This document shows, piece after piece, positions 1-9,679 of a DNA stretch of 64,000 nt; position 1 is the first letter of the stretch; the number at the start of each line of letters is the position of its first letter. Position numbers and translations under genes: made by a program. Origin of the DNA: Candidatus Omnitrophota bacterium (GTDB taxonomy: Bacteria > Omnitrophota > Gorgyraeia > 2-01-FULL-45-10); the NCBI GenBank assembly GCA_028716065.1, contig JAQUQN010000001.1, forward strand, positions 1 through 64,000, given 5' to 3'. The notes under the pieces were generated by a model that saw nothing but the letters and a program-made list of their open reading frames with translations, searched no databases and was not told the origin of the DNA.

Positions 1-303
1 GTGGCAAGGCCCCGGCCTTTCATGTGCCTTTCAGGTGTCCGGCTTCTTTCGGGCGCAGACGGATATTCGTTTCCGTCAAATCACGCGGCGGCCGTCTTCA
101 TGGCAGCCGTGATACTATCGTCGGTTTTCGGAAGATATTCTATCTTTTTATATCTGTTCGCTTTGATCATCTGCCTGTCACGGATCTATATAGGCGTCCA
201 TTTTCCACTTGATGTCCTCAATGGCGCAGTTATCGGCGCGCTCATAGGTTATATCCTCGTGCGCGTAGGCAGGAAGGCGGCCGGGCCGGCGGCCAGGGAA
301 TGA
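1..303 (+). CDS. PAP2-family phosphatase, C-terminal part (5' truncated by window edge)
   Basis: The 100 visible residues carry the three signatures of the PAP2 / phosphatidic acid phosphatase type 2 superfamily in order: an ARPRPF piece matching the end of the KxxxxxxRP motif (residues 2-7), FPSNHAA (residues 25-31, equivalent to PSGH), and SRIYIGVHFPLD (residues 60-71, equivalent to SRxxxxxHxxxD). Hydrophobic stretches around residues 30-58 and 75-88 are membrane helices. Such enzymes remove phosphate from lipid phosphates such as undecaprenyl pyrophosphate or phosphatidate on the membrane's outer face. The first codon in the window (GTG) sits inside the conserved motif, so the true start lies upstream. 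The exact substrate cannot be told from sequence. Confidence 0.85.
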   Translation: MARPRPFMCLSGVRLLSGADGYSFPSNHAAAVFMAAVILSSVFGRYSIFLYLFALIICLSRIYIGVHFPLDVLNGAVIGALIGYILVRVGRKAAGPAARE

Positions 304-312
304 ACCGCTTTT

Positions 313-387
313 GTCCCCGTAGCTCAATGGATAGAGCACTGGCCTCCGGAGCCAGAAGTGGCAGTTCGACTCTGCCCGGGGACGCCA
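313..387 (+). tRNA. tRNA-Arg (anticodon CCG), CCA encoded
   Basis: The cloverleaf can be folded by eye. The acceptor stem is GTCCCCG (313-319) with CGGGGAC (377-383). The anticodon stem CTGGC/GCCAG holds the loop CTCCGGA with anticodon CCG. The T arm is GGCAG-TTCGACT-CTGCC (360-376). The discriminator is G384 and CCA is encoded at 385-387. It begins ten bases after the upstream stop codon, so it is probably cotranscribed with the PAP2 gene. It reads CGG arginine codons. Confidence 0.97.
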
Positions 388-555
388 ATCCAGCTAAAGC
401 TAGATTCCATTCAATCCTTCTATTTTTGAAATTTCTTAAAAATAAGCCTTTTAAAGCACTCTCCTATTAGATCTGTGACGTATATTTTTTTAACCTATTT
501 AAATAGCTAGTGTTAGAGCAATATGTTAGGTTAAAAAAAGATAGCTTACTGTCTA

Positions 556-584
556 TTGTCTTAACCAAATTTATATGATATACT
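556..584 (+). promoter_or_regulatory. sigma70-type extended -10 promoter upstream of the giant gene
   Basis: TTGTCT (556-561), a 17-base spacer and TATACT (579-584) with an upstream TG at 576-577. The same TATACT -10 box is used by the pilus promoters later in the window. Initiation would fall near 591, about 60 bases before the hairpin at 652. Confidence 0.6.
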
Positions 585-651
585 TTAACTCTCATGAGAA
601 AAGTATGAATAGGTGTAAACTTAAAAGGCTAAAAAACAGGTTTATTCAAGC

Positions 652-691
652 AAGCCAAACTATTTGGAAGTATAGAATAGTTTGGCTTTTT
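652..691 (+). terminator. Perfect 13-bp hairpin with T tract, between promoter and giant gene
   Basis: Arms AAGCCAAACTATT (652-664) and AATAGTTTGGCTT (676-688) are perfectly complementary around an 11-base loop, followed by a run of T to 691. The shape is that of a rho-independent terminator. It lies after a promoter and before the next start codon, so it would yield a short RNA of about 100 bases or act as an attenuator. Confidence 0.7.
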
Positions 692-729
692 AATTTAGAT
701 TTTGAAAAAGTGTGAGGGTGAGGTTAGGT

Positions 730-3700
730 ATGCGCAGGGCATATAAATTTAAAAATATCCTCAAATATAAAGCAGTAGCTATTATTCTAGTAGCTACGAT
801 TATCTTTTTTGATATATCGTCAGCTTTTGCAGGCGAGCAGCTATGGTGTAACCAGAAAATGGCGGTTCCATCCATTTTTTCGCTTAATTCCCATTCCGAT
901 AAAGACACCGCGATTGGTCAGTTGGAAAGATTAAGAATACTTGTAACATCGAAAAATCTTCTCTCTTCTATATTAGATATCAGTAAATATTTATTGGGTG
1001 CACCATCGCAGAATCTGCAACCTCTTCCATTGGAATATATGGAATCGGTGATACGCAATGATTTTCGGGGATTGCCTTTAATAATCAATCCTTCAAAAGT
1101 TCAATATGCCGATGGAATTGTGTTCATACCATGCGAGTATGAGAACGGAAGATTTATAATACAAGTAGCTGATAAAAATGCCGACGCGGCCCAAAAGCTT
1201 ATAGGATATGAATGGAATGTGTCCGATGAATACGCTATTAAGGTCTATGCCGAAAATTCTGAAGATTCCCGCTTCCTTCAATCGACTCCTCCTAAAGACG
1301 CGGTAGATACAATAATCAACTCTGGAAAAACAACTTTGGAGGCAGGGGATTATCTACGCATATTTATATTTGACAAGAATATATTTTTTGAAACCACAAA
1401 TGATTTTGGAATATTTTCTTTCACTACCGGCGGCCGTATAAGTAAATTTATGGAGCAGAATAAAATAATATCCCTGGCCGTATCAGAACCTTATCTTTCG
1501 AAGAATATCTCTCTTTTCGAGAAGTCGTCAAAAAAACTTTTTGAAGCTTTACGCGAAGATGATCCTGTAAATTTGACAGATCTCCTTGCCGATTCTGATT
1601 CCGGATTCTGTGCAGAAGTATTTGATCATGAAAATGCCAAAAAGCTTCCCGGCCAGATTAAAGTACTCATATGGAAAGAAGAGATAAAAAGATGCCTTTC
1701 TTCAAAATCTGAAGTGACAGTAAGCGTCCATCAGCCGGGTTATCATAAGGATCTCAGGTTCTTTCAGAATAAATTACGTCCCAGTGATATACATGTATTT
1801 GCCGACAACCTGCAGTTTGTCAAACAGCAGTGGCATAACAGACAAAGATTTGGCGGAGAAAACGCCTGGCTTACCATCCCTCTTACATCAGGTACACAGA
1901 AGGATCTTATAAGAGACAGGAAAGTTGCGAAGGATAACTCATGGCGAAAAAGCCACTGGCAAAGGTTGCGAGATCTATACGCAGACGAACCATATTTTGC
2001 GGAGTTTGAACCTTTCTTCAAGGAGGTTTATGAACATAATTGGACGCGCTTGGCCGCATTTAACGAAGTAATTATAAGGTTTATGGCAAAAAAGATGGGG
2101 ATGGGAACTCACTTTATAAGAGCTTCTTATATTCATGACAGCGGTTTTACTAAAGCAGCTTATATAGCCGATCTCGTCGCACGGACCACACAGAACCTAC
2201 AGACAATAGATGATAAAAAGATCGTATATTTCGCTGGAAAAGGTGCACTTCGCTGGCTGGACCATGTCGCCGATTCCTCTACGGCCTCCGAAGAGATGGT
2301 GAAGGAAAAAGATGTGATACTTTCCAGGGGAATAGAATTGCGATTGGATACATTCGAACTCGAGAATGTAGAAGAAGAGGATAAGATTAATCCCAACATG
2401 CCCGGTTTTGAATTTCTTGTGAAATTCGGTAAGGGAGGTGTATACCGGATCGCCGAACGGAGACAGAGAGGTCTGAAGCAAAGAAATCTGTCAGTACTTG
2501 TAAATTTTCTTTCTCAAAGCAATGAAAAGAAGGCAGATGCCGAATGGATAATTTTGCCGGTGAGCGAAGAAGTTAATACGATCCAGAAATGCGTAGATTT
2601 GTACAAATCTTATCACGCAAAAAATCCTAAAATACTTCTTGTTAAAGGTTGGCCCGTTGCGGAAGTTATAAAAAAGGACGCACCCAAGGAAGATCGACAA
2701 GCCGGAGTTTTAAGGCTGCTTCTTCAGGCGCGAGGGATCCCATATAATGATATCATTATTGTCAATCAGCCTGATATGATACAGAAAATAGTTTCCGGCG
2801 CCTCCCGTGTTGTATTGGTTCAGAGTCCTCTCAGATTGCGCAGATCAGCCGCGGTATTAAAAAATCTTTTGGACGGTGTAAAGTTCGGAGCTTTGCCGGC
2901 GTATCTTCTTGATGTGGAAAAGATATGTGATGATAATAAAGCTTTCGAAAATGTTGCCGAAGAGTGCATTAAAGAATTACGCTGGTTGCAGGATCAATTG
3001 CCGCTTGATGAAAATAGAAGGCCTAAATACTTTTTACCGAACGATGTTCATGACGCATACGGTGTGATATTTCGTTTACTTCATAGGTCAACCGAAGAAT
3101 TATTCGGAGAAATGAGAAATTACAGCAGCAGAGAAGAGATGTGGAGAAATCATGGTTTTAGTAATGTCGGTATGTATCCGGACGGCGAAGGATCATATCG
3201 GATCGACAATAGAGGTATGCCCGGTATATGGAGATTGTTTTTATCTAAGAAAAAATGGCCTAAGAATCGTTATATGCTGAGGGTGGCAGATGCTGTCTCT
3301 AAGGCCATGAATAATACCGTAGGAAATGACGAGACTATAGGTATACATTTCATAGATAAATTAGAGCCTCTGAAAGCCGGAGATATTGCAAGTCAAGATC
3401 GTTCGGCGGCGGTGCTATTTTCCGAACATGCCATTGCCGTTACGCCTGTTTTTGTAGCCAAGACAAGAGATGAGCAGGAGGCCATGCTAAGAAATTTGAT
3501 AGGCAAGCGGACAAGAGCATTACCGGAACGATATAGGACGCATAAGGAAGGATTACCTGAAAAACCCGGTAGGGTAAAGCCCGATATTCTTGTTACTCAA
3601 ATAGCCAGAGTAACAGCATTAAGGTCCAAGGACTACCAACATTATAAATGTTCCCAGAAAACGGAAAGCATTTCACTATCCCTACGCGAAGAGGGATATA

Positions 3701-6700
3701 ACTCTACATATTTGCCTATTGAAGAAGATGCATCGGTATCTACTTTTATCAATTATTATCGTAAACACAGACAAGATATAGTGGTGATTTCTATCTACCA
3801 GGTACATCGTATGGATTTAGAGACCCTTCACAAAGTATTTAAGGAGATAAAACTGGCAAATCCGCATGCATTCATTGTGCTGGAGGGAGCATCAACGGAT
3901 ATGGCGAAACAGTTCTTGGCCATTTCTCCCGAAGTGGATATGTTTGTAAGGGTCGAATCCGATAATATAATACCCATGGTGGCGGCAATAAAGGAAAAAG
4001 GCAAGCCCCTTACCGCAGTAGAAATAGCGATATTGGCCGATAGCATGGAAGGGGGTGTTTTTATAAGGTCCGGTTCCGACGCCGTAATTTCCAGGTTGGA
4101 TACTTCAAATATAACACGCAATATAAGGTTGTTGCCGCCCAATCGTTTTATGTTTGATATATGGTATTCCGAAAGAGGTTGCCCCAGAGAATGTATATTC
4201 TGCCGCAGAGATCAAGGGGGTGTTCAGCGGTATGTGCCTGCGGAGAAACGCATAGAATGGCTGCTGGACAGGTTGCTTTTGGAGATAGACCCCTCCTCGC
4301 CGATCTCCAGGGACGAACTGAAAAAAGTTTTACGAAAACAGGCTGGTAGCCGGCAGACCCTTATGGATGACCCGCGCATCATTCTGGCCAAAGACACTTT
4401 TATTGGACATGAAAAGGGCAGGATACTTGTTGTCAGCGAGAATGCGCTTGTGATGCGCCAGAACATAATAAATTTTGCCCGTCAGGCGGCGGAATTGGGG
4501 TTGAATAAATATTTTGTCTTTAAAATAGCGGATACAGATCTAAGTACAGTGATGTCCGGCGATGAGCCGAATACGGAACTGATAGAAGCGCTGCATAGTC
4601 TGGGAGTGGACTTTTTGGGATTTGGCACCGAAAATCCTTCCAACACATATTTGAGATGGTGGCATAAAAACCAAAGTACTGAACGCCCAAAAGGCTATAC
4701 CACGGACCACATCCTGAAGGCTAACAAAGCGCTTATCGAATCAGGGTTTAATCCGACGAATATACGGCATAATCTGATCCTGTCTTTTCCCGAGGCAACA
4801 GATGCCGACGTTAGGAGTATGGCGCTCTTAGCATTTGCCTCCCCCCAGTATAATTCCATGCCTTTTTATTTTGGAAATGGATGGGGTAATAACCGTTTTG
4901 ACAGGACGTTCGATGTGGCTGCCAGTTTTTTGAGTTCCATAGACAATGCGCAGTATGCATGGACATTCAGCCTTGAGCCTGAGGAGCAAATCGGAAGTGT
5001 CGACCTGGCAGATTATTTCTATGTCGCACGCGGCACACCGGAATATATGGTACGCAGGGAATTCCGCTTCCTGAGGTATATAGATGAAAGACTGCCCAGC
5101 TGGATAGCACAGTATGCGCATCCGAATTTTACCTCTTTCTATCGTTACGCTCAGAAAGAGTTTCTTTCGAGATATTTTGGCGATGATGACGTGAGAAAAG
5201 CTATAGTAGCATGGCAGAGCCCTTCGGAGAGCGAAGAAGTAAAGGCCCTCAGCTCAATCCTTGAATATTATTGCCGACAGTTTCCACAAAAAAGCGCCCT
5301 GCAGTTATTATTCGTGCTTAAAGCGCACATGGTAAGTCTTGAGATGCTTTCCTTCATCGACTATAAGAAAAAAATCGGACAAAACAAGCTCTTACCCTTG
5401 GAGCTGGAGGAATGTGGCGTAGGAAGCCTCTTTGCCGTGGGAGATGAGTTTACGAAACCCGGGAGTTTTGATCCCGCTGAAGCCATCGAAAATTTCAGAA
5501 AAGCCGTTCTTACCGCGCGCATAACCGAACAAATCGCGCCATATTGCTCTAGGAAAGACATGCCGTTTATTGCTGAAGCATACCGGGATAAAGATAGTAG
5601 CATGGAAGATAAGATGGCTGAGGTTCGGGCATTTACCGAAGATGAAAAAGTTCTCACGATAATTAGAAACGAACTTTTTATAGATGAGGAAAGACAGGAG
5701 GGTGTTGAGAGAGAGGGGTATGTGAAGCGCATATCATATCCTGATTCCCAAGCGTTCGAGAACTTACGCCATCTCTATGTCAACGAAGACGACGAATATT
5801 TATTTGATATGGTTGTACATCGTATGAATGAAAAGAAAATAGACTTACCGGCAGCCGTTCAGGAATTGTGCTGCGAAAGAATGGAGATATCCGAACGAGA
5901 ATATAAATTATACGTTAAGGCAGCCAAAGAATATATGAAGCATAGGGTATATTATTGCGAAAGCGGTCTCATAAGCCAATTACGCAGCAATAATGCTCTT
6001 CGCAGGTCCGAATCGCTCAAGGCTATTTTGGATAAGATGGAGACCGAAGATGACCCCTTGATAATAAAGAATATAGCTCTATTATTAAAAGATCTTGCTC
6101 GGGGCGAAGGCCTGTTACAAGTAGGAGCTTTTATTACCAATTCGGGAGTTATCGTAAAATTACAAAAAGCGCTTAATATGCAGGAAGAGCATGGTGTATT
6201 CTGTCCAGGTCAACGGCTTTCACTTTTTGGATACGATCTTCATAATACTCAACGTCTGCGCCTTTTTAAGGAAGAATTGAAAAAGGTTAGTCCGAAAACA
6301 TGCCTGAGTACGGTTGAAGAAAAAATATTTGCGAAAGGAGACTGGGTTGTATTTCGTATAGAAGGAGGCAGAATATCACTGAAGGGTACGCGGGCTTATG
6401 AAGATGCTACTGTTAAAGGCTATTCACAGAAAATGCGTTTTGGAGATAACGTAGAGCTGTTTTCAATCTATATAGGCAGACTGGCGCAGACCCTTGATAA
6501 GCACAGAATGCAGGTGGTCTGGGAAATAAAGGAATTTTGCGACGCTGTGGGGGAGAGGCCGTATTTGAGAGCGATGTTGCTTGACGAAGAGGAATTTCTT
6601 TATTCAGTTCCCATACTTAAGATGACGCATGACGATCCCGACACGATCCCTCTTTTTATGGCGAGGGGCATAGAGCATTTTTACAATGCATGGTGGATGA

Positions 6701-9492
6701 TGTCGGGAGAACTAGGCGAGAAAGGCAGGATTGACAACGCATTATTTGTGAAGGTGGGTAAGAGGTTACATAAAGGTGAGACAGAGAGTACCCTGGTCTC
6801 AAAGGCCATCAATACTTTTCTTGAAGAAGAAGAGGCCGAAGAGATAGTATCAGCGGAAACATGGTCGAAGATCGAAGAGACGGCCGTATCCCTTGGAATG
6901 ATTGATAACCTTAATGAATATTTAGAGAAAGAAGGAGGGATCAGTGGATTACGCAGACGCCCTATTTCGCGACGGGAGGCCGTGAGATTCTTGGCAGGTT
7001 TTGGAGTAGATGAACGTTTTATCAGATATTTTCGTATGGCGCGAGGTACATATTTTCCCAACCTCATGAGAGAGGAAAAATTCTATAGTCAAACAGAAGG
7101 GTACCCTCTGAATCAATTTAAGAATGATATAGAAAAACATAATGCATCTTTAAAATATCCTCTGCCCGGAGGAGCCCTGGAGCAGTTAAAGAAGGGTCTC
7201 GATATCATAGGAGGGCCTCAACGTTTACTTTTGCCGATGCAAAGAAACACTATAAACAATTATCTGATATTTTTTGGAGACACTCCTGTAGGGTATGGTT
7301 TACGCGGAACCATGTCACATGATGCCCGTTCGCTTTTAAACATTATCCTGGCAGATACCAAGTTTGCGCGTACATTGAGCAGAGAAAAAGATCAAAAGCC
7401 GACCGTCCTTTTCGTCGACGAGGCTTCATCAAGCGCAACCAGCTTATATTTATGCGAGCTGGTTGTCAAGGCATTTAAACCCGATGTAATTTACAGGACG
7501 TCCAATATATGCCAAAGGACTGCTGATACCCAGAGAATGTTACAGCAGTATGGAGTAGTTGATCATGTGGAGAAGAATGGTTTATGGCCCCTTGAGGATA
7601 TCAATGATATGTTTCATGGTATATATCTGGATTTGCGGGGCCGCGGTAGAAAACAGATCAGTTATAAGAAACTTATAACAAGGTTTTGGGCCAAGCAGCA
7701 GAAGATTACGCCTCATATGTGTCGTGCCGATTATATTGCCGGGCTCGAAGAGATGAATGGATATCTGGATGAGTTTATCGAGGAGCATGCCGCATTATTT
7801 GAATTTGTGGATGATGTTCCGAGCATACGGCATGACCCTCAAGATATCAAAAGAGCGATGGTGAAAAATATGATAGAAGAGCGGACTAGTGAACTCAGCA
7901 GGGTTCTGATACATGATAGTTATTATACTTGCGCCGGCGTGAGCGAAGTGGATTTTATAGGCTGTTATATTTTACGGGATGGCCTGGCCGCTATCGTAGA
8001 ACGATTTGGCGGAAAACCGTCTATCAAAAGAGAGTTGAAAGATTTATACAAAAAATTTAAATATGCCGACCAGGCGATCCAGGCAGAGCGCTGTATGAAA
8101 ACCCAGAAAGAGACGGTTCAAAATTTTGTCAAGGTTTCTGATGCTTTTATCCATGGGAACATGGCAGATTTGGTCAAAAGGTATTTAGCTGGGATAATAG
8201 ACTTCGCACAACTTGAAGATGAATTCTACAGTAGATACCAGGAACAGCTAACAGATTCCTACATGGAGAAAACGGTATATGAGGATAAGGAAGGAAGGGC
8301 TTTATATGCAGTGACAAGAAATGATTATAGACAATATTCAGGTCGCTTTTTTAAGGCAGAAGCCCTGCTTGCCGGGCTTTCAAGCAGCGATGAGCATATG
8401 AGGATGATCGCCGAGAAAGAAAAAACCAGACTGGAAGATATGGCACGCCGTTTAGAGCGTTTTTTAAATATGAATAAAGGTAGTCAGAATAGACATGTTC
8501 GAGATATTTGCGAAATAGCGGAGGAAAACCTTAAAGAGATCAGAGATGTGCTAAACCAACCGTCTCGGCCTGAATCGGTCGGTTTTTCTCTTTCCGAGAT
8601 AGTGGAAGATTATGTTAATAATAGAAGATCAGAATTTATAGGAAAGGCCAATAAGCTCATCATTATAAGTAACGAAATCAGTGGATTGAAGGATAGTGTA
8701 GGGGCTGAGGCACTGAAACATGAAGACCCAACGGTTCGCATAGAAGATCGCGTCAAAAATATCACAGCACTTATTGATGGTTTACATAAGAGGGGAATAT
8801 CGGTAGATATGACTTCTATAACAGGATTTTTAAAAAAGAATATCGACCAGTTTGAAGCCGATGCGCTTATTGCTTCGATAATAATACGTGCCAGACAGGC
8901 CAGGAAGAATAACCAGAAATTTATACTGGGCCTTGAAACAGATTGGATACCGGGTATTAAGGAGATAGGATATGGAACACAACACGATGCTATCAATTTG
9001 TTAATGTGCCGTATCGACGAACTTTATGAAGCCATGCGATCCATAGGTCTAGATAACGTTGTTATCGTCCATAAAGCCAGTGAAGAGCTTGGAGATGCTC
9101 TTTCGAGAGAGGTCCAAAAGACCCAGAATAGATTTTCTAATGTCGTAATCCTGGCGTCTGATAAGACTGTGAAGCTGTCCAATTTCAAACCATTCATGGA
9201 AGCGGAAGACGGAAATAGGCCTTTTATTGCAGTTATAGATCCGCGATATCTTGAGGAATGGTACAAGGCCAATAAGGGGTCTACCAAACAGCTTGATATT
9301 AATATAATAAAAATGCTCTATATAGCTTTGGAGTTAGCCGCCGGTAAGGAAAATCCTGAGATCCCACCCATATCCAGTTATGATAAAAAACACCGCATTG
9401 TTATTCTCCTGCCAAAGGCCGAGCCTAAAGATTATCAGAAAGAGTTGTTGGATATTTATAAGGCTAGGGAAAAGGCCCTTCAAGCTGCATAA
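730..9492 (+). CDS. Giant exported multidomain protein (WbqC-like, DUF218-like, radical SAM, PRTase-like)
   Basis: About 2,920 residues in one unbroken frame. I chose ATG 730 over GTG 712 because AGG (721-723) is well spaced and the N-terminus then is a normal signal peptide (basic MRRAYKFK, hydrophobic residues 14-28, SSAFA cleavage motif). Recognisable parts: a WbqC-like domain from about residue 332 (HQPGYH at 334, WLTIPL at 380); a DUF218/ElyC-like stretch near 607-745; a B12-binding-like fold from about 952; a radical SAM core with C1151-x3-C1155-x2-C1158; and a phosphoribosyltransferase-like strand-loop near 2228-2238 (VDEASSSATS). The remainder is unassigned. WbqC proteins are linked to surface-glycan synthesis, so a role in making or modifying a surface polymer is possible but is inference. 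Base composition is more AT-rich than the neighbours. An exported radical SAM domain would be unusual. Confidence 0.8.
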   Translation: MRRAYKFKNILKYKAVAIILVATIIFFDISSAFAGEQLWCNQKMAVPSIFSLNSHSDKDTAIGQLERLRILVTSKNLLSSILDISKYLLGAPSQNLQPLPLEYMESVIRNDFRGLPLIINPSKVQYADGIVFIPCEYENGRFIIQVADKNADAAQKLIGYEWNVSDEYAIKVYAENSEDSRFLQSTPPKDAVDTIINSGKTTLEAGDYLRIFIFDKNIFFETTNDFGIFSFTTGGRISKFMEQNKIISLAVSEPYLSKNISLFEKSSKKLFEALREDDPVNLTDLLADSDSGFCAEVFDHENAKKLPGQIKVLIWKEEIKRCLSSKSEVTVSVHQPGYHKDLRFFQNKLRPSDIHVFADNLQFVKQQWHNRQRFGGENAWLTIPLTSGTQKDLIRDRKVAKDNSWRKSHWQRLRDLYADEPYFAEFEPFFKEVYEHNWTRLAAFNEVIIRFMAKKMGMGTHFIRASYIHDSGFTKAAYIADLVARTTQNLQTIDDKKIVYFAGKGALRWLDHVADSSTASEEMVKEKDVILSRGIELRLDTFELENVEEEDKINPNMPGFEFLVKFGKGGVYRIAERRQRGLKQRNLSVLVNFLSQSNEKKADAEWIILPVSEEVNTIQKCVDLYKSYHAKNPKILLVKGWPVAEVIKKDAPKEDRQAGVLRLLLQARGIPYNDIIIVNQPDMIQKIVSGASRVVLVQSPLRLRRSAAVLKNLLDGVKFGALPAYLLDVEKICDDNKAFENVAEECIKELRWLQDQLPLDENRRPKYFLPNDVHDAYGVIFRLLHRSTEELFGEMRNYSSREEMWRNHGFSNVGMYPDGEGSYRIDNRGMPGIWRLFLSKKKWPKNRYMLRVADAVSKAMNNTVGNDETIGIHFIDKLEPLKAGDIASQDRSAAVLFSEHAIAVTPVFVAKTRDEQEAMLRNLIGKRTRALPERYRTHKEGLPEKPGRVKPDILVTQIARVTALRSKDYQHYKCSQKTESISLSLREEGYNSTYLPIEEDASVSTFINYYRKHRQDIVVISIYQVHRMDLETLHKVFKEIKLANPHAFIVLEGASTDMAKQFLAISPEVDMFVRVESDNIIPMVAAIKEKGKPLTAVEIAILADSMEGGVFIRSGSDAVISRLDTSNITRNIRLLPPNRFMFDIWYSERGCPRECIFCRRDQGGVQRYVPAEKRIEWLLDRLLLEIDPSSPISRDELKKVLRKQAGSRQTLMDDPRIILAKDTFIGHEKGRILVVSENALVMRQNIINFARQAAELGLNKYFVFKIADTDLSTVMSGDEPNTELIEALHSLGVDFLGFGTENPSNTYLRWWHKNQSTERPKGYTTDHILKANKALIESGFNPTNIRHNLILSFPEATDADVRSMALLAFASPQYNSMPFYFGNGWGNNRFDRTFDVAASFLSSIDNAQYAWTFSLEPEEQIGSVDLADYFYVARGTPEYMVRREFRFLRYIDERLPSWIAQYAHPNFTSFYRYAQKEFLSRYFGDDDVRKAIVAWQSPSESEEVKALSSILEYYCRQFPQKSALQLLFVLKAHMVSLEMLSFIDYKKKIGQNKLLPLELEECGVGSLFAVGDEFTKPGSFDPAEAIENFRKAVLTARITEQIAPYCSRKDMPFIAEAYRDKDSSMEDKMAEVRAFTEDEKVLTIIRNELFIDEERQEGVEREGYVKRISYPDSQAFENLRHLYVNEDDEYLFDMVVHRMNEKKIDLPAAVQELCCERMEISEREYKLYVKAAKEYMKHRVYYCESGLISQLRSNNALRRSESLKAILDKMETEDDPLIIKNIALLLKDLARGEGLLQVGAFITNSGVIVKLQKALNMQEEHGVFCPGQRLSLFGYDLHNTQRLRLFKEELKKVSPKTCLSTVEEKIFAKGDWVVFRIEGGRISLKGTRAYEDATVKGYSQKMRFGDNVELFSIYIGRLAQTLDKHRMQVVWEIKEFCDAVGERPYLRAMLLDEEEFLYSVPILKMTHDDPDTIPLFMARGIEHFYNAWWMMSGELGEKGRIDNALFVKVGKRLHKGETESTLVSKAINTFLEEEEAEEIVSAETWSKIEETAVSLGMIDNLNEYLEKEGGISGLRRRPISRREAVRFLAGFGVDERFIRYFRMARGTYFPNLMREEKFYSQTEGYPLNQFKNDIEKHNASLKYPLPGGALEQLKKGLDIIGGPQRLLLPMQRNTINNYLIFFGDTPVGYGLRGTMSHDARSLLNIILADTKFARTLSREKDQKPTVLFVDEASSSATSLYLCELVVKAFKPDVIYRTSNICQRTADTQRMLQQYGVVDHVEKNGLWPLEDINDMFHGIYLDLRGRGRKQISYKKLITRFWAKQQKITPHMCRADYIAGLEEMNGYLDEFIEEHAALFEFVDDVPSIRHDPQDIKRAMVKNMIEERTSELSRVLIHDSYYTCAGVSEVDFIGCYILRDGLAAIVERFGGKPSIKRELKDLYKKFKYADQAIQAERCMKTQKETVQNFVKVSDAFIHGNMADLVKRYLAGIIDFAQLEDEFYSRYQEQLTDSYMEKTVYEDKEGRALYAVTRNDYRQYSGRFFKAEALLAGLSSSDEHMRMIAEKEKTRLEDMARRLERFLNMNKGSQNRHVRDICEIAEENLKEIRDVLNQPSRPESVGFSLSEIVEDYVNNRRSEFIGKANKLIIISNEISGLKDSVGAEALKHEDPTVRIEDRVKNITALIDGLHKRGISVDMTSITGFLKKNIDQFEADALIASIIIRARQARKNNQKFILGLETDWIPGIKEIGYGTQHDAINLLMCRIDELYEAMRSIGLDNVVIVHKASEELGDALSREVQKTQNRFSNVVILASDKTVKLSNFKPFMEAEDGNRPFIAVIDPRYLEEWYKANKGSTKQLDINIIKMLYIALELAAGKENPEIPPISSYDKKHRIVILLPKAEPKDYQKELLDIYKAREKALQAA

Positions 9493-9590
9493 CGCTGTAA
9501 GATTTTATAAAGATCCAGAATACGTTATAGGTTGGAGGGTTATGGTTTATTTGGTATGTAAAAGGTGTAATTTTTTGTCCCTTGGGAATT

Positions 9591-9620
9591 AAGCCAACTT
9601 TGCATAAGCCAACTTTGTAT
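9591..9620 (+). repeat. Tandem 15-bp repeat abutting the mreB -35 box
   Basis: AAGCCAACTTTGCAT (9591-9605) is followed directly by AAGCCAACTTTGTAT (9606-9620); they differ at one base. The second copy ends exactly where the -35 hexamer begins, which is where an activator or repressor would bind. Confidence 0.75.
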
Positions 9621-9649
9621 TTGACAAAATTAGGTTTATTTGTTAATAT
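9621..9649 (+). promoter_or_regulatory. Strong sigma70-type promoter for the mre operon
   Basis: TTGACA (9621-9626), a 17-base spacer and TAATAT (9644-9649), with an extended -10 TG at 9641-9642. Transcription would start near 9656, giving a short leader with AAGGAG (9667-9672) before mreB. Confidence 0.88.
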
Positions 9650-9679
9650 CGCACTATATTATCAATAAGGAGAAGCGCT

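Larger units (their letters stand above)
388..729 (+). other. AT-rich intergenic leader region before the giant gene
   Basis: This 342-base gap is clearly more AT-rich than its neighbours. It holds a promoter-like pair (556-584) and a perfect terminator-like hairpin (652-691), listed separately, both upstream of the giant gene. A small open frame (605-715, 36 codons, no clear ribosome site) spans the hairpin and ends across a GTG at 712; nothing about its peptide is recognisable. I see no further structured element between 388 and 555. Confidence 0.5.

Noticed and set aside
9380..9592. 70-codon open frame over the end of the giant gene and the mreB leader
   Set aside because: No ribosome site, mostly out of frame inside the giant gene, and no recognisable composition or motif.
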